64,000 nucleotides of DNA from Ignavibacteriales bacterium (GTDB taxonomy: Bacteria; Bacteroidota; Ignavibacteria; Tepidaquicellales; Tepidaquicellaceae): contig JACKAC010000001.1 in assembly GCA_020635255.1 (NCBI GenBank), positions 1,155,501 to 1,219,500 of the forward strand. The letters run 5' to 3'. This document shows, one piece after another, positions 25,944 to 34,597 of the stretch; position 1 is the stretch's first letter; the number at the start of each line of letters is the position of its first letter. A program made the position numbers and the translations under genes. The notes below the pieces were generated by a model. The model had not been told where the DNA came from. It saw only the letters and a program-made list of their open reading frames with translations, and searched no databases.

Positions 25944-26837
25944 ATGGAGCAAACCACGGGTAATATAATTTCCGTAGAAGAGTCCTTTCGGTATTGTGAG
26001 GGAATAGCTAAAGGTCATTATGAAAACTTTCCTGTCGGGTCCATTCTGGTCCCGGCAGAAAAGCGTAAATATGTCTGGAGTATCTATGCTTTTGCCCGTT
26101 TTGCCGATGATATTGCCGATAGCGGTGATCTGGATGTTGACACAAAACTAAAGCAATTAAATGATCTTGAGGTGAATTTAAGAGCTAGCTTAGGCGATGT
26201 AAAAAATTATGATGAGCGGTATAACTTCCTTCCTGCGCTGGCGGTTACTGCCTCCGACCTAAAAATACCTTTGAATGAATTTACCGCCCTATTAGCTGCC
26301 TTTAAGCAGGATTCTGTGAGGCAAAGATATGATTCATTTGAAGAATTGATAGATTATTCTGCATTATCAGCTAATCCGATCGGGCATCTTGTACTATATG
26401 TTTTTGGATATGATCCGGATAGGGATGAGAGGCTTTTTTCTTATTCGGACAGTATTTGTACGGCTTTACAATTGACTAATTTCTGGCAGGATGTGTCACC
26501 GGATCTGGAAATAGGGCGGGTTTACATTCCGCAGAATATCATGAAGAAATACGATTATGCGTATGATGATCTGTTTAAGAAGGTGGAAGATGAAAGATTT
26601 ATTTCGGTAGTTAAGGAATTAGTTGAAAAAACGCGCAGGATATTCCTACATGGGAAACCGCTGGTTGATGAGCTATCCGGACGACTGCGTTATGAAATAA
26701 AAGCGACTTATCTGGGCGGAAATGAAATTCTGAATAAGATCGAACTATTAAATTACACCGTTTTGTCACGCAGAGTTAAGCTTGGAAAATCGGACAAAAT
26801 ATCACTTATTTTAAAAACGTTCATGTCGAGGGTTTAA
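25944..26837 (+). CDS. hpnC: Hydroxysqualene synthase HpnC
   Basis: A 297-residue member of the squalene/phytoene synthase family. Both Asp-rich substrate and magnesium motifs are intact: DDIAD (55-59) and DVSPD (183-187) followed by GRVYIP. In the HpnCDE route HpnC converts presqualene diphosphate to hydroxysqualene. The order C-D-E with tight spacing (three bases to hpnD) distinguishes it from a lone phytoene synthase. It is the first gene of the operon and follows a terminator, so a promoter lies in 25908-25943. Confidence 0.9.
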   Translation: MEQTTGNIISVEESFRYCEGIAKGHYENFPVGSILVPAEKRKYVWSIYAFARFADDIADSGDLDVDTKLKQLNDLEVNLRASLGDVKNYDERYNFLPALAVTASDLKIPLNEFTALLAAFKQDSVRQRYDSFEELIDYSALSANPIGHLVLYVFGYDPDRDERLFSYSDSICTALQLTNFWQDVSPDLEIGRVYIPQNIMKKYDYAYDDLFKKVEDERFISVVKELVEKTRRIFLHGKPLVDELSGRLRYEIKATYLGGNEILNKIELLNYTVLSRRVKLGKSDKISLILKTFMSRV

Positions 26838-26840
26838 GAT

Positions 26841-27716
26841 TTGCAGAATACCGGCAGGGAAATAACACAAAAAAGCAAAACGAACTTTCTTTACTCGTTT
26901 TCTCTTCTCCCGAAGGAGAAAAATGATGCAATAAACACAATATATGCCTTTTGCCGAAAGACAGATGACATCGTCGATAATGAAAACCGGAGTCATAAAG
27001 AGAAAGAGAACGATCTGGCAAAATGGAAGCAGGACTTTGAATCTTCGCTGGCAGGAAATTCCGATAATACTTTGCTTAACGAACTGAGTAAAGTTATAAA
27101 AAGATTTAAGATCCCAACGGAGCCCTTTACCGATCTTATCAGGGGAATGAAAATGGACCTGGAAAAAACCAGGTATGAAACCTTCGAAGAGCTTTATGAA
27201 TACTGCTATTGCGCGGCGGGGACAGTTGGCTTGATGTCAATCGAGATATTCGGCTATAGTGATCCCGCTACAAGGGATTTTGCCGTGAAGCTTGGCGTAG
27301 CTCTGCAATTGACCAATATTCTCAGGGATGTTAAAAAAGATGCTGAGAATGGGAGAATATATCTTCCGCTTGATGACATGGAGATGTTCAATTACACTGA
27401 GGACGAACTGCTGAATAATGTTTATAATAATAATTTCATAGCATTGATGAAGTATGAGGCGGACCGGGCGCATAAATACTATAAGGAAGCTAACGAATTG
27501 CTTACTGCAAAGGATACGGGTTTAATGTTTCCAGCCCGTATAATGGAACATATATATTTTGACATTTTGAGGCAGATTGAAATGAAAAAGTATGATGTGT
27601 ATTCAAACAATATTAAAGTATCTAAGTTTAAAAAACTTTTATACACGTTCGGGATATATCTAAAGTGCAGGCTATATTATAGCATGAAAGATCCGAGAGA
27701 CTTACCAAATGGATAA
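26841..27716 (+). CDS. hpnD: Presqualene diphosphate synthase HpnD
   Basis: A 291-residue squalene/phytoene synthase-family enzyme that condenses two farnesyl diphosphates into presqualene diphosphate, the first step of the pathway. The motifs DDIVD (42-46) and DVKKD (163-167) with GRIYLP are complete. It begins with TTG: the conserved start of the fold (FLYSFSLLPKEKNDAINTIYAFCRK) comes only about 15 residues in, so no later start is possible. It ends by overlapping hpnE by 8 bases. Confidence 0.9.
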   Translation: MQNTGREITQKSKTNFLYSFSLLPKEKNDAINTIYAFCRKTDDIVDNENRSHKEKENDLAKWKQDFESSLAGNSDNTLLNELSKVIKRFKIPTEPFTDLIRGMKMDLEKTRYETFEELYEYCYCAAGTVGLMSIEIFGYSDPATRDFAVKLGVALQLTNILRDVKKDAENGRIYLPLDDMEMFNYTEDELLNNVYNNNFIALMKYEADRAHKYYKEANELLTAKDTGLMFPARIMEHIYFDILRQIEMKKYDVYSNNIKVSKFKKLLYTFGIYLKCRLYYSMKDPRDLPNG

Positions 27717-29046
27717 GAAGAGTGTTGCAATAATAGGCGGTGGACTTGCGGGATTAGCTTCAGCTGTATTTCTTTCCTCACGAAAAGATAAGTTTGACAT
27801 TTCAATTTACGAAGCCTCACCGAAACTAGGCGGAAGAGCGTACAGTTTTAAAGATAGTAAAACCGGGCTTTATTTCGATAACGGCCAGCATATTTTAGCC
27901 GGATGGTATAAAAATACGCTCGATTACTTAAAAATTATCGGCACTTTCGGGAAGTTAAGTTTTCAGAAAAGTCTCGAGGTTAATTTTATCGATACAGATG
28001 GTAGTGTCTTAAAGCTCAAATCACCAAATTTACCTGCCCCATTCGACATCCTTTCCGGGTTATATAAGTTTAAGAAATTCACCGCAAAAGATAAGCTTGC
28101 TCTATCTATGTTATCGCCGGGATTCCTCAGATCGGGAAAAGGTATGAATGCCTTGGAACTTCTGGACAAGCTCGGGCAGACCCAAAATCTTATCACTTAC
28201 TTCTGGGAGCCCTTTATTTACGCGGTTTTCAACGCAAAGCCGGAAAATGTAAGCGGTGAATTGTTAATGAATATATTGAGGATCGGGTTTCTCAAACCGG
28301 GAAATTCCAACCTGGTGATACCAAACGTAAACCTAAATGAACTTTTTATAGATGATGCAATAAAGTATTTCGACACAAAAGGGATAAATTATTTTACCAG
28401 TGCTAAGATAAGTTCGGTGGAATTAGACGGTGATAAAATGATCTCAGCAGTGAAGGAAAACGGGGAAAAGATCACCGCGGATTATTTTATCTCAGCTGTA
28501 CCGTTTTTTAGATTTACAGAGGTGTTTAGCAATATTGAACCTTTTAAAAAAGTATCTAATCTCAGATCTTCATCGATAACATCCATTCATATATTCTTTT
28601 CGGAAGACATACCGGAAAGCATGCTTGCTGATAACTCGTTCGGGATGACCGGTCTTATCGGCAGGACAGTTCAGTGGATATTTAAGAGGAATCCCCGCCA
28701 TTTATCTCTTGTCATAAGCGGATCGGATTTTATAGATGACGGGGAAGGGGATTCGATCACTGATACCGAATCACAAAGGATATATGAAATCGCATACGCG
28801 GACCTTTGCGCATCTATTAAAAACTTCGACTCTATTCCTGTCTCAGGATATAAGGTAATCAAAGAAAAGCGTGCTACCTTCATTCCTGATAATGAAAGCA
28901 TAAAATACCGCCTGCCTCAAAAAACCTTCTGTCAAAATCTATTCATTGCGGGTGATTGGACGGATACGGGTTATCCAGCCACTATCGAAAGCGCAATTAC
29001 CAGCGCAAAGAAATGTACGGATCTTATAATAAAGGCTGTTACTTGA
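27709..29046 (+). CDS. hpnE: Hydroxysqualene dehydroxylase HpnE
   Basis: A 445-residue FAD-dependent amine-oxidase/phytoene-desaturase-like enzyme. FAD-binding IIGGGLAGLASAVFLSS occupies residues 8-24, and the C-terminal FAD contact is FIAGDWTDTGYPATIESAI. HpnE reduces hydroxysqualene to squalene, finishing the three-step route from farnesyl diphosphate. It overlaps hpnD and is convergent with the gene at 29039, sharing 8 bases. No squalene-hopene cyclase or later hopanoid gene is in the window, so the final product (hopanoid or carotenoid) remains open. Confidence 0.9.
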   Translation: MDKKSVAIIGGGLAGLASAVFLSSRKDKFDISIYEASPKLGGRAYSFKDSKTGLYFDNGQHILAGWYKNTLDYLKIIGTFGKLSFQKSLEVNFIDTDGSVLKLKSPNLPAPFDILSGLYKFKKFTAKDKLALSMLSPGFLRSGKGMNALELLDKLGQTQNLITYFWEPFIYAVFNAKPENVSGELLMNILRIGFLKPGNSNLVIPNVNLNELFIDDAIKYFDTKGINYFTSAKISSVELDGDKMISAVKENGEKITADYFISAVPFFRFTEVFSNIEPFKKVSNLRSSSITSIHIFFSEDIPESMLADNSFGMTGLIGRTVQWIFKRNPRHLSLVISGSDFIDDGEGDSITDTESQRIYEIAYADLCASIKNFDSIPVSGYKVIKEKRATFIPDNESIKYRLPQKTFCQNLFIAGDWTDTGYPATIESAITSAKKCTDLIIKAVT

Positions 29047-29461
29047 GTGAGTTGTAATATTCTTTGCAGGATGCAAGGTCTGATGCAAGTGACATAAGGT
29101 TAGATATGTTGTCCTGTGTGAGAAGCAGGTATTTAGTCTCAAAATAGCTCTGTATTTCCGGGTCACCTGTATCGAGTATGTCTTTGACCGATCTTATGAG
29201 ACTCTCTACAGCAGATTGAAACTGGTCGAATATATTCTGCTTTGCTTCATCCGGGATACTCACGTCTTTTTCCAGTACTCGCTTTAATCCGTGAGCGTAT
29301 TTCCCATTAAATATAAGCTTCTCGAAGCCTTCATTATTCCCGGCTCCTTTTGACATCTCTGTCAGCGTACCGAAGTCGCTGAGATTGTTCAATCCTTTGC
29401 CGGAGTATTCTTTTATTTCAAATATTAGTTCGTTCGTTTCCTCAGAAAAAGGTATCTGCAT
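29039..29461 (-). CDS. Hypothetical protein downstream of secA
   Basis: A 140-residue soluble, mostly helical protein of unknown family (starts MQIPFSEETNELIFEIKEYSG, contains DEAKQNIFDQFQSAVESLIRSV). It follows secA by five bases in the same direction, so it is cotranscribed. A rule of association with secretion is only inferred from position. It has no signal peptide or membrane segment. Its 3' end overlaps the end of hpnE by 8 bases on the other strand. Confidence 0.6.
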   Translation of the reverse strand: MQIPFSEETNELIFEIKEYSGKGLNNLSDFGTLTEMSKGAGNNEGFEKLIFNGKYAHGLKRVLEKDVSIPDEAKQNIFDQFQSAVESLIRSVKDILDTGDPEIQSYFETKYLLLTQDNISNLMSLASDLASCKEYYNSLK

Positions 29462-29466
29462 TTAAT

Positions 29467-32400
29467 TTACTTTCCCTTACCGTGGCAATGTTTATATTTC
29501 TTTCCGCTTCCGCAGAAACATGGATCGTTTCTGCCAATCTTCTTGTCAACTTTTACAGGTTCCTGTTTACCGGGCGTAGCCTCATCGATCTCATTCATTA
29601 CCGGAGCGGCTGTAAAGCCCATTCCAGTCGATGATGCATGCTGGGTACGCATCCTGGATGTATTCATTTCCTTTGGTCTGTCCGTGAACTGCTCACCTGT
29701 CTGTGTAGTGAATCTGAATATAAAGCTTATAACATCTGTGTATAGCGCCTCGAGCATCTCCGCAAAGAGTTTAAATCCGTCCATTTTGTATTCGATGAGC
29801 GGATCTTTTTGCGCGTACGCGCGGAAGTTGATTCCTTCCTTGAGATCGTCCATTTCCCTCAAATGCTCTTTCCATTTCTCATCGATAACGGTCAGCATCG
29901 CGAACCTCTCGACATTCGACATCAATTCGGTGCCATATCTCTCTTCCTTTCTCTTATAGAAATCGCGTGTCTCTTTTACTATCAGCTCTTTCAACCCTTC
30001 CTCGCCGAGTCTTTGGTACTCTTCCGGAGAAAGGTCGAGTTTTATCAGGAACGTTCTCTGTATTTCATCTATCAATCCTTGTACGTCGGCTGATTCCTGG
30101 TACTTCTCTATAATATTCCCGATGGACTTCTCCACCATTTCGAATATCTCGTCTTTCAGTCTCTCGCCCATGAGAGCCTGTCGTCTCAATTCGTATATGA
30201 CCTCTCTTTGCTGGTTCATAACGTTATCGTATTCGAGAAGTCTCTTCCTGATAGCGAAGTTATTTTCCTCCACCTTTTTCTGCGCTCGCTCGACTGAGTT
30301 TGTGATCATGCTATGCTCGATCGCCTGTCCTTCCTCGAATCCCAGTCTCTGCATTACGCTTGCTATCCTCTCATTACCGAATAGCCTCATAAGATCATCT
30401 TCCAGCGAAAGATAGAATCTCGAAGAACCCGGATCTCCCTGCCTTCCTGCTCTACCTCTTAACTGCCTGTCTATACGCCTGGAATCATGTCTTTCAGTAC
30501 CAATTATATGTAATCCGCCTTCTTCCTTTACACCGGGTCCGAGCTTAATATCCGTACCCCGTCCTGCCATGTTAGTTGCAATTGTCACTGCGCCCGGTAG
30601 TCCGGCGTTTTCAACGATCTGCGCCTCGCGCTGGTGTTGTTTCGCGTTCAAAACCTCATGTGGTATCTTCTTCCTTTTTAGAAGTCTCGATATAGTCTCT
30701 GATACTTCCACGCTGGCTGTACCAACTAGAACCGGCCTGCCTTCGCTTTTGAGTTTTTCTATTTGATCGATAACAGCATTATATTTCTCTCTTTTCGTTC
30801 TGTATATCTGGTCATTCTGGTCATCTCTTATTACATCTACATTGGTCGGGATGACAACCACATCGAGATTGTAAATATCCATGAACTCCGATGCTTCGGT
30901 CTCTGCAGTACCCGTCATTCCGGCAAGCTTATTGTAAAGCCTGAAATAGTTCTGCAATGTTATGGTTGCAAGTGTCTGCGTATCTTTCTCGACCTTTACA
31001 CCCTCTTTTGCTTCGATTGCCTGGTGCAATCCTTCTGAATACCTTCTGCCTGAAAGCACACGTCCGGTAAATTCATCTACAATCTGCACTTTACCGTCCT
31101 GAATCACGTAATCCACGTCCTTTTCATAAAGCGCGTAAGCCTTTAACAATTGGTGTACCGTGTGAAGCCTGTCGCTTCTTTCGGAATATATTTTTGTAAT
31201 TTCATCCTTTTTAAATTGCCTGTCTTCCACCGAAAGCGAATCATCGTTGTCCAGTATGGCGAACTCTGTCCCAAGGTCAGGGAGTGTGAAGAAATCCTTT
31301 TGCGTTGATGAAGGCGCGAGATACTCTCTTCCTTTTTCCGAAAGATCGGTAATGTGTGATTTTTCATCTATGACGAAGTATAGCTCGTCATCGACTATAT
31401 GCATTTCCTTTCCTTTATCCCGCATATAGTAGGCTTCCGTTGTCTGCATGAGCTTTTTATTGCTCGGCTCGCTCAGAAGCTTTTCCAGTCTTTTATGTTT
31501 TGGAAGACCGTGATAAGCTCTTAGTATTAACAGCCCGGCGGTTTCCTCATCATCCTTTGTCATCGCTTCACCTTTTTCGAGAAGCTTCTCTGCCTCGGCA
31601 GTAAGATTGTTTACAAGTGTTCTCTGAGCGTTTACAAGATTCCTTATCATAGGGTTGATGTCATCGAACTTATGTTCGGACGCTTCAACCGGACCGGAAA
31701 TAATAAGCGGTGTTCTTGCTTCGTCTATAAGTACAGAGTCGACCTCATCCACAATAGCGTAGTTGTGGCCGCGTTGTACGAGATGCTCCCTGTTTACAAC
31801 CATATTATCCCTAAGGTAATCGAATCCGAACTCGTTATTTGTACCGTAAGTAATATCGCATTCGTACATTTGTTTTCTCTTGTCGGAGTTCATATCGTTG
31901 AGTATGATACCGACAGTGAGTCCGTGAAATTTGAATATCTCACCCATCCACTCAGCATCTCTCTGCGCAAGATAGTCATTAACCGTAATGAGATGCACGC
32001 CTTTGCCCGGTAATGAATTCAAATAAAGCGGGAATGACGCAACAAGGGTTTTACCTTCACCAGTTGCCATTTCTGCGATCTTACCCTGGTGAAGTACGAT
32101 ACCGCCGATAAGCTGTACGTCATAGGGTATCATGTTCCACTTGATCTTGGTGCCGGCTGCTGTCCATTCCTTACCGCAGAGCCTTCTACATGTGTCTTTT
32201 ACCACGGCATATGCTTCGGGAAGTATGTCGTTCAGAATTGCTTCGACCGTTTCTTTTAATTCCTTCTCGAGATTCTTTATTTCGTCATATGCATCGATTC
32301 TTTCATCCGGTTCCATGTCTCCGGAGAGCTTTTCCTTCAGCTCGGCTAATCGAGACTCTATCTCTGCTGTTTCGTTTTTGATATGGTCTTTAAAGCCCTG

Positions 32401-32538
32401 TGTTTTAGCGCGAAGCTCATCATCGCTGAGACCGGCAAGCGCTTCATAGTGATTATTGATCTCATCTATTATTGGAAGTATATTTTTTACGTCTTTTTCG
32501 TGTTTTGTAGGAAATATCTTTGAAAGTACCTTAAACAT
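29467..32538 (-). CDS. secA: Preprotein translocase ATPase SecA
   Basis: A 1023-residue motor that drives preproteins through SecYEG. The nucleotide-binding Walker A motif MATGEGKTLVA is near residue 157, Walker B lies in YAIVDEVDSVLIDEARTPL, and motif VI is in RQLRGRAGRQGDPG. The C-terminal zinc-binding, SecB/ribosome-contacting tail is intact (DPCFCGSGKKYKHCHG). The length includes insertions seen in Bacteroidota SecA proteins. It is the first gene of a unit with a 140-residue protein and is divergent from the ferredoxin gene. Confidence 0.98.
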   Translation of the reverse strand: MFKVLSKIFPTKHEKDVKNILPIIDEINNHYEALAGLSDDELRAKTQGFKDHIKNETAEIESRLAELKEKLSGDMEPDERIDAYDEIKNLEKELKETVEAILNDILPEAYAVVKDTCRRLCGKEWTAAGTKIKWNMIPYDVQLIGGIVLHQGKIAEMATGEGKTLVASFPLYLNSLPGKGVHLITVNDYLAQRDAEWMGEIFKFHGLTVGIILNDMNSDKRKQMYECDITYGTNNEFGFDYLRDNMVVNREHLVQRGHNYAIVDEVDSVLIDEARTPLIISGPVEASEHKFDDINPMIRNLVNAQRTLVNNLTAEAEKLLEKGEAMTKDDEETAGLLILRAYHGLPKHKRLEKLLSEPSNKKLMQTTEAYYMRDKGKEMHIVDDELYFVIDEKSHITDLSEKGREYLAPSSTQKDFFTLPDLGTEFAILDNDDSLSVEDRQFKKDEITKIYSERSDRLHTVHQLLKAYALYEKDVDYVIQDGKVQIVDEFTGRVLSGRRYSEGLHQAIEAKEGVKVEKDTQTLATITLQNYFRLYNKLAGMTGTAETEASEFMDIYNLDVVVIPTNVDVIRDDQNDQIYRTKREKYNAVIDQIEKLKSEGRPVLVGTASVEVSETISRLLKRKKIPHEVLNAKQHQREAQIVENAGLPGAVTIATNMAGRGTDIKLGPGVKEEGGLHIIGTERHDSRRIDRQLRGRAGRQGDPGSSRFYLSLEDDLMRLFGNERIASVMQRLGFEEGQAIEHSMITNSVERAQKKVEENNFAIRKRLLEYDNVMNQQREVIYELRRQALMGERLKDEIFEMVEKSIGNIIEKYQESADVQGLIDEIQRTFLIKLDLSPEEYQRLGEEGLKELIVKETRDFYKRKEERYGTELMSNVERFAMLTVIDEKWKEHLREMDDLKEGINFRAYAQKDPLIEYKMDGFKLFAEMLEALYTDVISFIFRFTTQTGEQFTDRPKEMNTSRMRTQHASSTGMGFTAAPVMNEIDEATPGKQEPVKVDKKIGRNDPCFCGSGKKYKHCHGKGK

Positions 32539-32731
32539 TTATTTATCCTGCTGTAAAATTTTTAATTTCTAATCATTTAGAACTACTAATTTAACACTTT
32601 TAGTTTCCAAAAGAAAAATAAAAAGAAATCTCTAATCGGCTCCGTTATTTAACAAAAAAAGTGTCATTTATATTGAAATTGAAAAAATACCATACTTTAT
32701 CTAATTTATAGAAACCAAAGGAGAACCTTCT

Positions 32732-33073
32732 ATGTCAATAATGATAACAACCGAATGCATCAATTGCGGCGCCTGTGAGCCTGAATGTCCCAATACTGCC
32801 ATCTATGAAGGCGGTGTGGAATGGGAACTTATAGGGAAAACGTACGGTCCCGGTGATGCCGCTCCATCAGGTTCGGAAGGTTTTTATTCCGATGAGTTTT
32901 TCTACATAGTACCCGATAAATGCACCGAATGCGTTGGTTTTCATGATGAACCCCAATGCGCCGCTGTTTGCCCGGTCGATTGCTGTGTGCCCGACCCAAA
33001 TCATGTCGAAGATAAGGAAGAACTACTGGCTAAAAAACTAAAACTGGACGAAATAGGAAGGGTAGGTAGGTAA
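32732..33073 (+). CDS. YfhL-type 2[4Fe-4S] ferredoxin
   Basis: A 113-residue electron carrier. The first cluster motif is CINCGACEPECPN near the N-terminus; the second is CTECVGFHDEPQCAAVCPVDCC, with the spaced insertion typical of the YfhL/Allochromatium-type ferredoxins. A strong ribosome-binding site (AAAGGAGAACC) lies upstream. It is a single gene between secA (divergent) and lspA (convergent; the genes abut without spacer). The partner enzyme is unknown. Confidence 0.92.
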   Translation: MSIMITTECINCGACEPECPNTAIYEGGVEWELIGKTYGPGDAAPSGSEGFYSDEFFYIVPDKCTECVGFHDEPQCAAVCPVDCCVPDPNHVEDKEELLAKKLKLDEIGRVGR

Positions 33074-33847
33074 TTATATCTTATTCTCTTCGTCTTCCGG
33101 TTTTTCTAATTGCTCCGGATTTATCTCATCTGAACTTAAATTTCTCTGCTCAAGGTCCGACTGAACACCATCGGTCATGTTTTGCATACTGTCGTTATTA
33201 TTAAGCGATGATGTTTCATTTGAGTTCAAGCCTGTATTTATGTCTTCTACAGGATACTCCGTTATTAATATCCCGCCTCCCGCAAGTATTTCAGGATCGA
33301 TATTACTGTGATGTTTAAAGATCTTATTATATCCGAATAAAATGAGTACGAATCCAACCGATACAGCCACGTCCGCAACATTAAATATAGGGAAGGAGTA
33401 AAAAGTTTTCCCGAATAATTCGATGTCAGGGATATTCACGTGAATAAAATCTACTACATTTCCATAGAACAAAGGAGCATATCCGTATATCATTCCGTAA
33501 AAGAGTCTGTCAATCAGATTACCAACCGCTCCGCCGAGGATCAATGCAAGCGCGAACCGGATGTAAAAAGGCTCTTTTCTATTCCTGTAAATGAAATACA
33601 CTATAAGGAATGTAGCAAAGACTGTAAAGAGTGAGAGGAATAGCTTACTGCCCAATTGTAATCCAAAAGCCATTCCCGGATTTTCGATATAGGTTATCTG
33701 TACTACGTCGCTGATAATATTGATCGATGTGCGGAAGGGGATTCCATCGATAAATAATCCTATGCTTGGTATGGAAATACCTTTTATAAGGAATTTTGTT
33801 ACCTGGTCGAGTACAATTACAAATAATGATACGAATAATATTCTCAA
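33074..33847 (-). CDS. lspA: Lipoprotein signal peptidase (signal peptidase II) with C-terminal extension
   Basis: A 257-residue inner-membrane aspartic protease that cleaves signal peptides of diacylglyceryl-modified prolipoproteins. The conserved core is present: DQVTKFLI at the N-terminus, the Asp motif GGAVGNLIDRLFYG and the second Asp in FPIFNVADVAVSVG, with four membrane helices. The family is normally about 150-180 residues. Here about 75 further residues, Asn/Glu/Ser-rich and without apparent domain (NSNETSSLNNNDSMQN ... EKPEDEENK), follow the last helix. It is the last gene of ileS-dksA-like-lspA. Confidence 0.95.
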   Translation of the reverse strand: MRILFVSLFVIVLDQVTKFLIKGISIPSIGLFIDGIPFRTSINIISDVVQITYIENPGMAFGLQLGSKLFLSLFTVFATFLIVYFIYRNRKEPFYIRFALALILGGAVGNLIDRLFYGMIYGYAPLFYGNVVDFIHVNIPDIELFGKTFYSFPIFNVADVAVSVGFVLILFGYNKIFKHHSNIDPEILAGGGILITEYPVEDINTGLNSNETSSLNNNDSMQNMTDGVQSDLEQRNLSSDEINPEQLEKPEDEENKI

Positions 33848-33855
33848 CTTTGTCT

Positions 33856-34569
33856 TTAGCCTCTAATGTTTTTACACTCTATACAATGCTGTGTTATCGG
33901 AACAAGTTCCAGCCTTTCTTTATCAATTAACGGGCAAGTCTTACAAAGGTTATGCGGAGTCTCAAAACAGTCGATGCAGACACCGTATGTGCCCTGGTCT
34001 ATCCTGACCAGCGCTTCCTGCAGGTAACCGAGATATTTTTCATCTCTCTGTACGAACATGTAATTCTTTTCTCTTTCCATTTCATCGGATCCTTGCTCAG
34101 CCATGTGTGATGCATAGGTCAGGTTATCACCTACATAATTCGATTCTTCGTCCACGAGCGACTGCATATTTGCCTTCGCGCTTTCAATTATTTTGTTTCT
34201 TTCTTCGAGTATGATCTTTCTGAAATGTTCGAGTTCAGCCTTAGTATATCTTGTTTTCTTGTTCGGTTTATATTTTTTTATCTTTGGCGCCGATTTTTGT
34301 CTGGCTTCTTCAATGAGCCTCTTTGTTTGCTCAACAGCTTTTTTCCTTTGCATCCTTGATTTTTTTACGGATGCTTTGGTCACAACTTTAGCTGTAGCTT
34401 TGACAGTAGCTTTTTTTACAGCTTTCTTAGTCGCTTTTTTCTTTACTGCCTTTTTAACAGCTTTTTTCTTAACTGCTTTCTTGACAGTCTTTTTTACTGA
34501 TTTTTTAGGTGCAACTTTCTTTTTTGGAGTCTTTTTACTCGCTTTCTTCTTTGTTGTGGACTTTGCCAA
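33856..34569 (-). CDS. TraR/DksA-type zinc finger protein with histone H1-like lysine-rich N-terminus
   Basis: A 237-residue protein. Residues 1 to about 75 are a low-complexity Lys/Ala/Val/Thr tract of KKAVKKA-type repeats, like histone H1 C-terminal tails or bacterial HctB-like proteins, expected to bind DNA or RNA non-specifically. The rest is a DksA-like domain: a coiled-coil hairpin (AELEHFRKIILEERNKIIES ... MEREKNYMFVQRDEKYLGYL) and a C-terminal zinc finger. Three CxxC pairs (CIDC, CKTC, CIEC) replace the usual two; CKTC-x16-CIEC matches normal spacing. DksA proteins modulate RNA polymerase through its secondary channel. It lies between ileS and lspA, an arrangement seen in related bacteria. 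Confidence 0.85.
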   Translation of the reverse strand: MAKSTTKKKASKKTPKKKVAPKKSVKKTVKKAVKKKAVKKAVKKKATKKAVKKATVKATAKVVTKASVKKSRMQRKKAVEQTKRLIEEARQKSAPKIKKYKPNKKTRYTKAELEHFRKIILEERNKIIESAKANMQSLVDEESNYVGDNLTYASHMAEQGSDEMEREKNYMFVQRDEKYLGYLQEALVRIDQGTYGVCIDCFETPHNLCKTCPLIDKERLELVPITQHCIECKNIRG

Positions 34570-34597
34570 AGACAGTACTCCTTGTAAATTTAATTAA

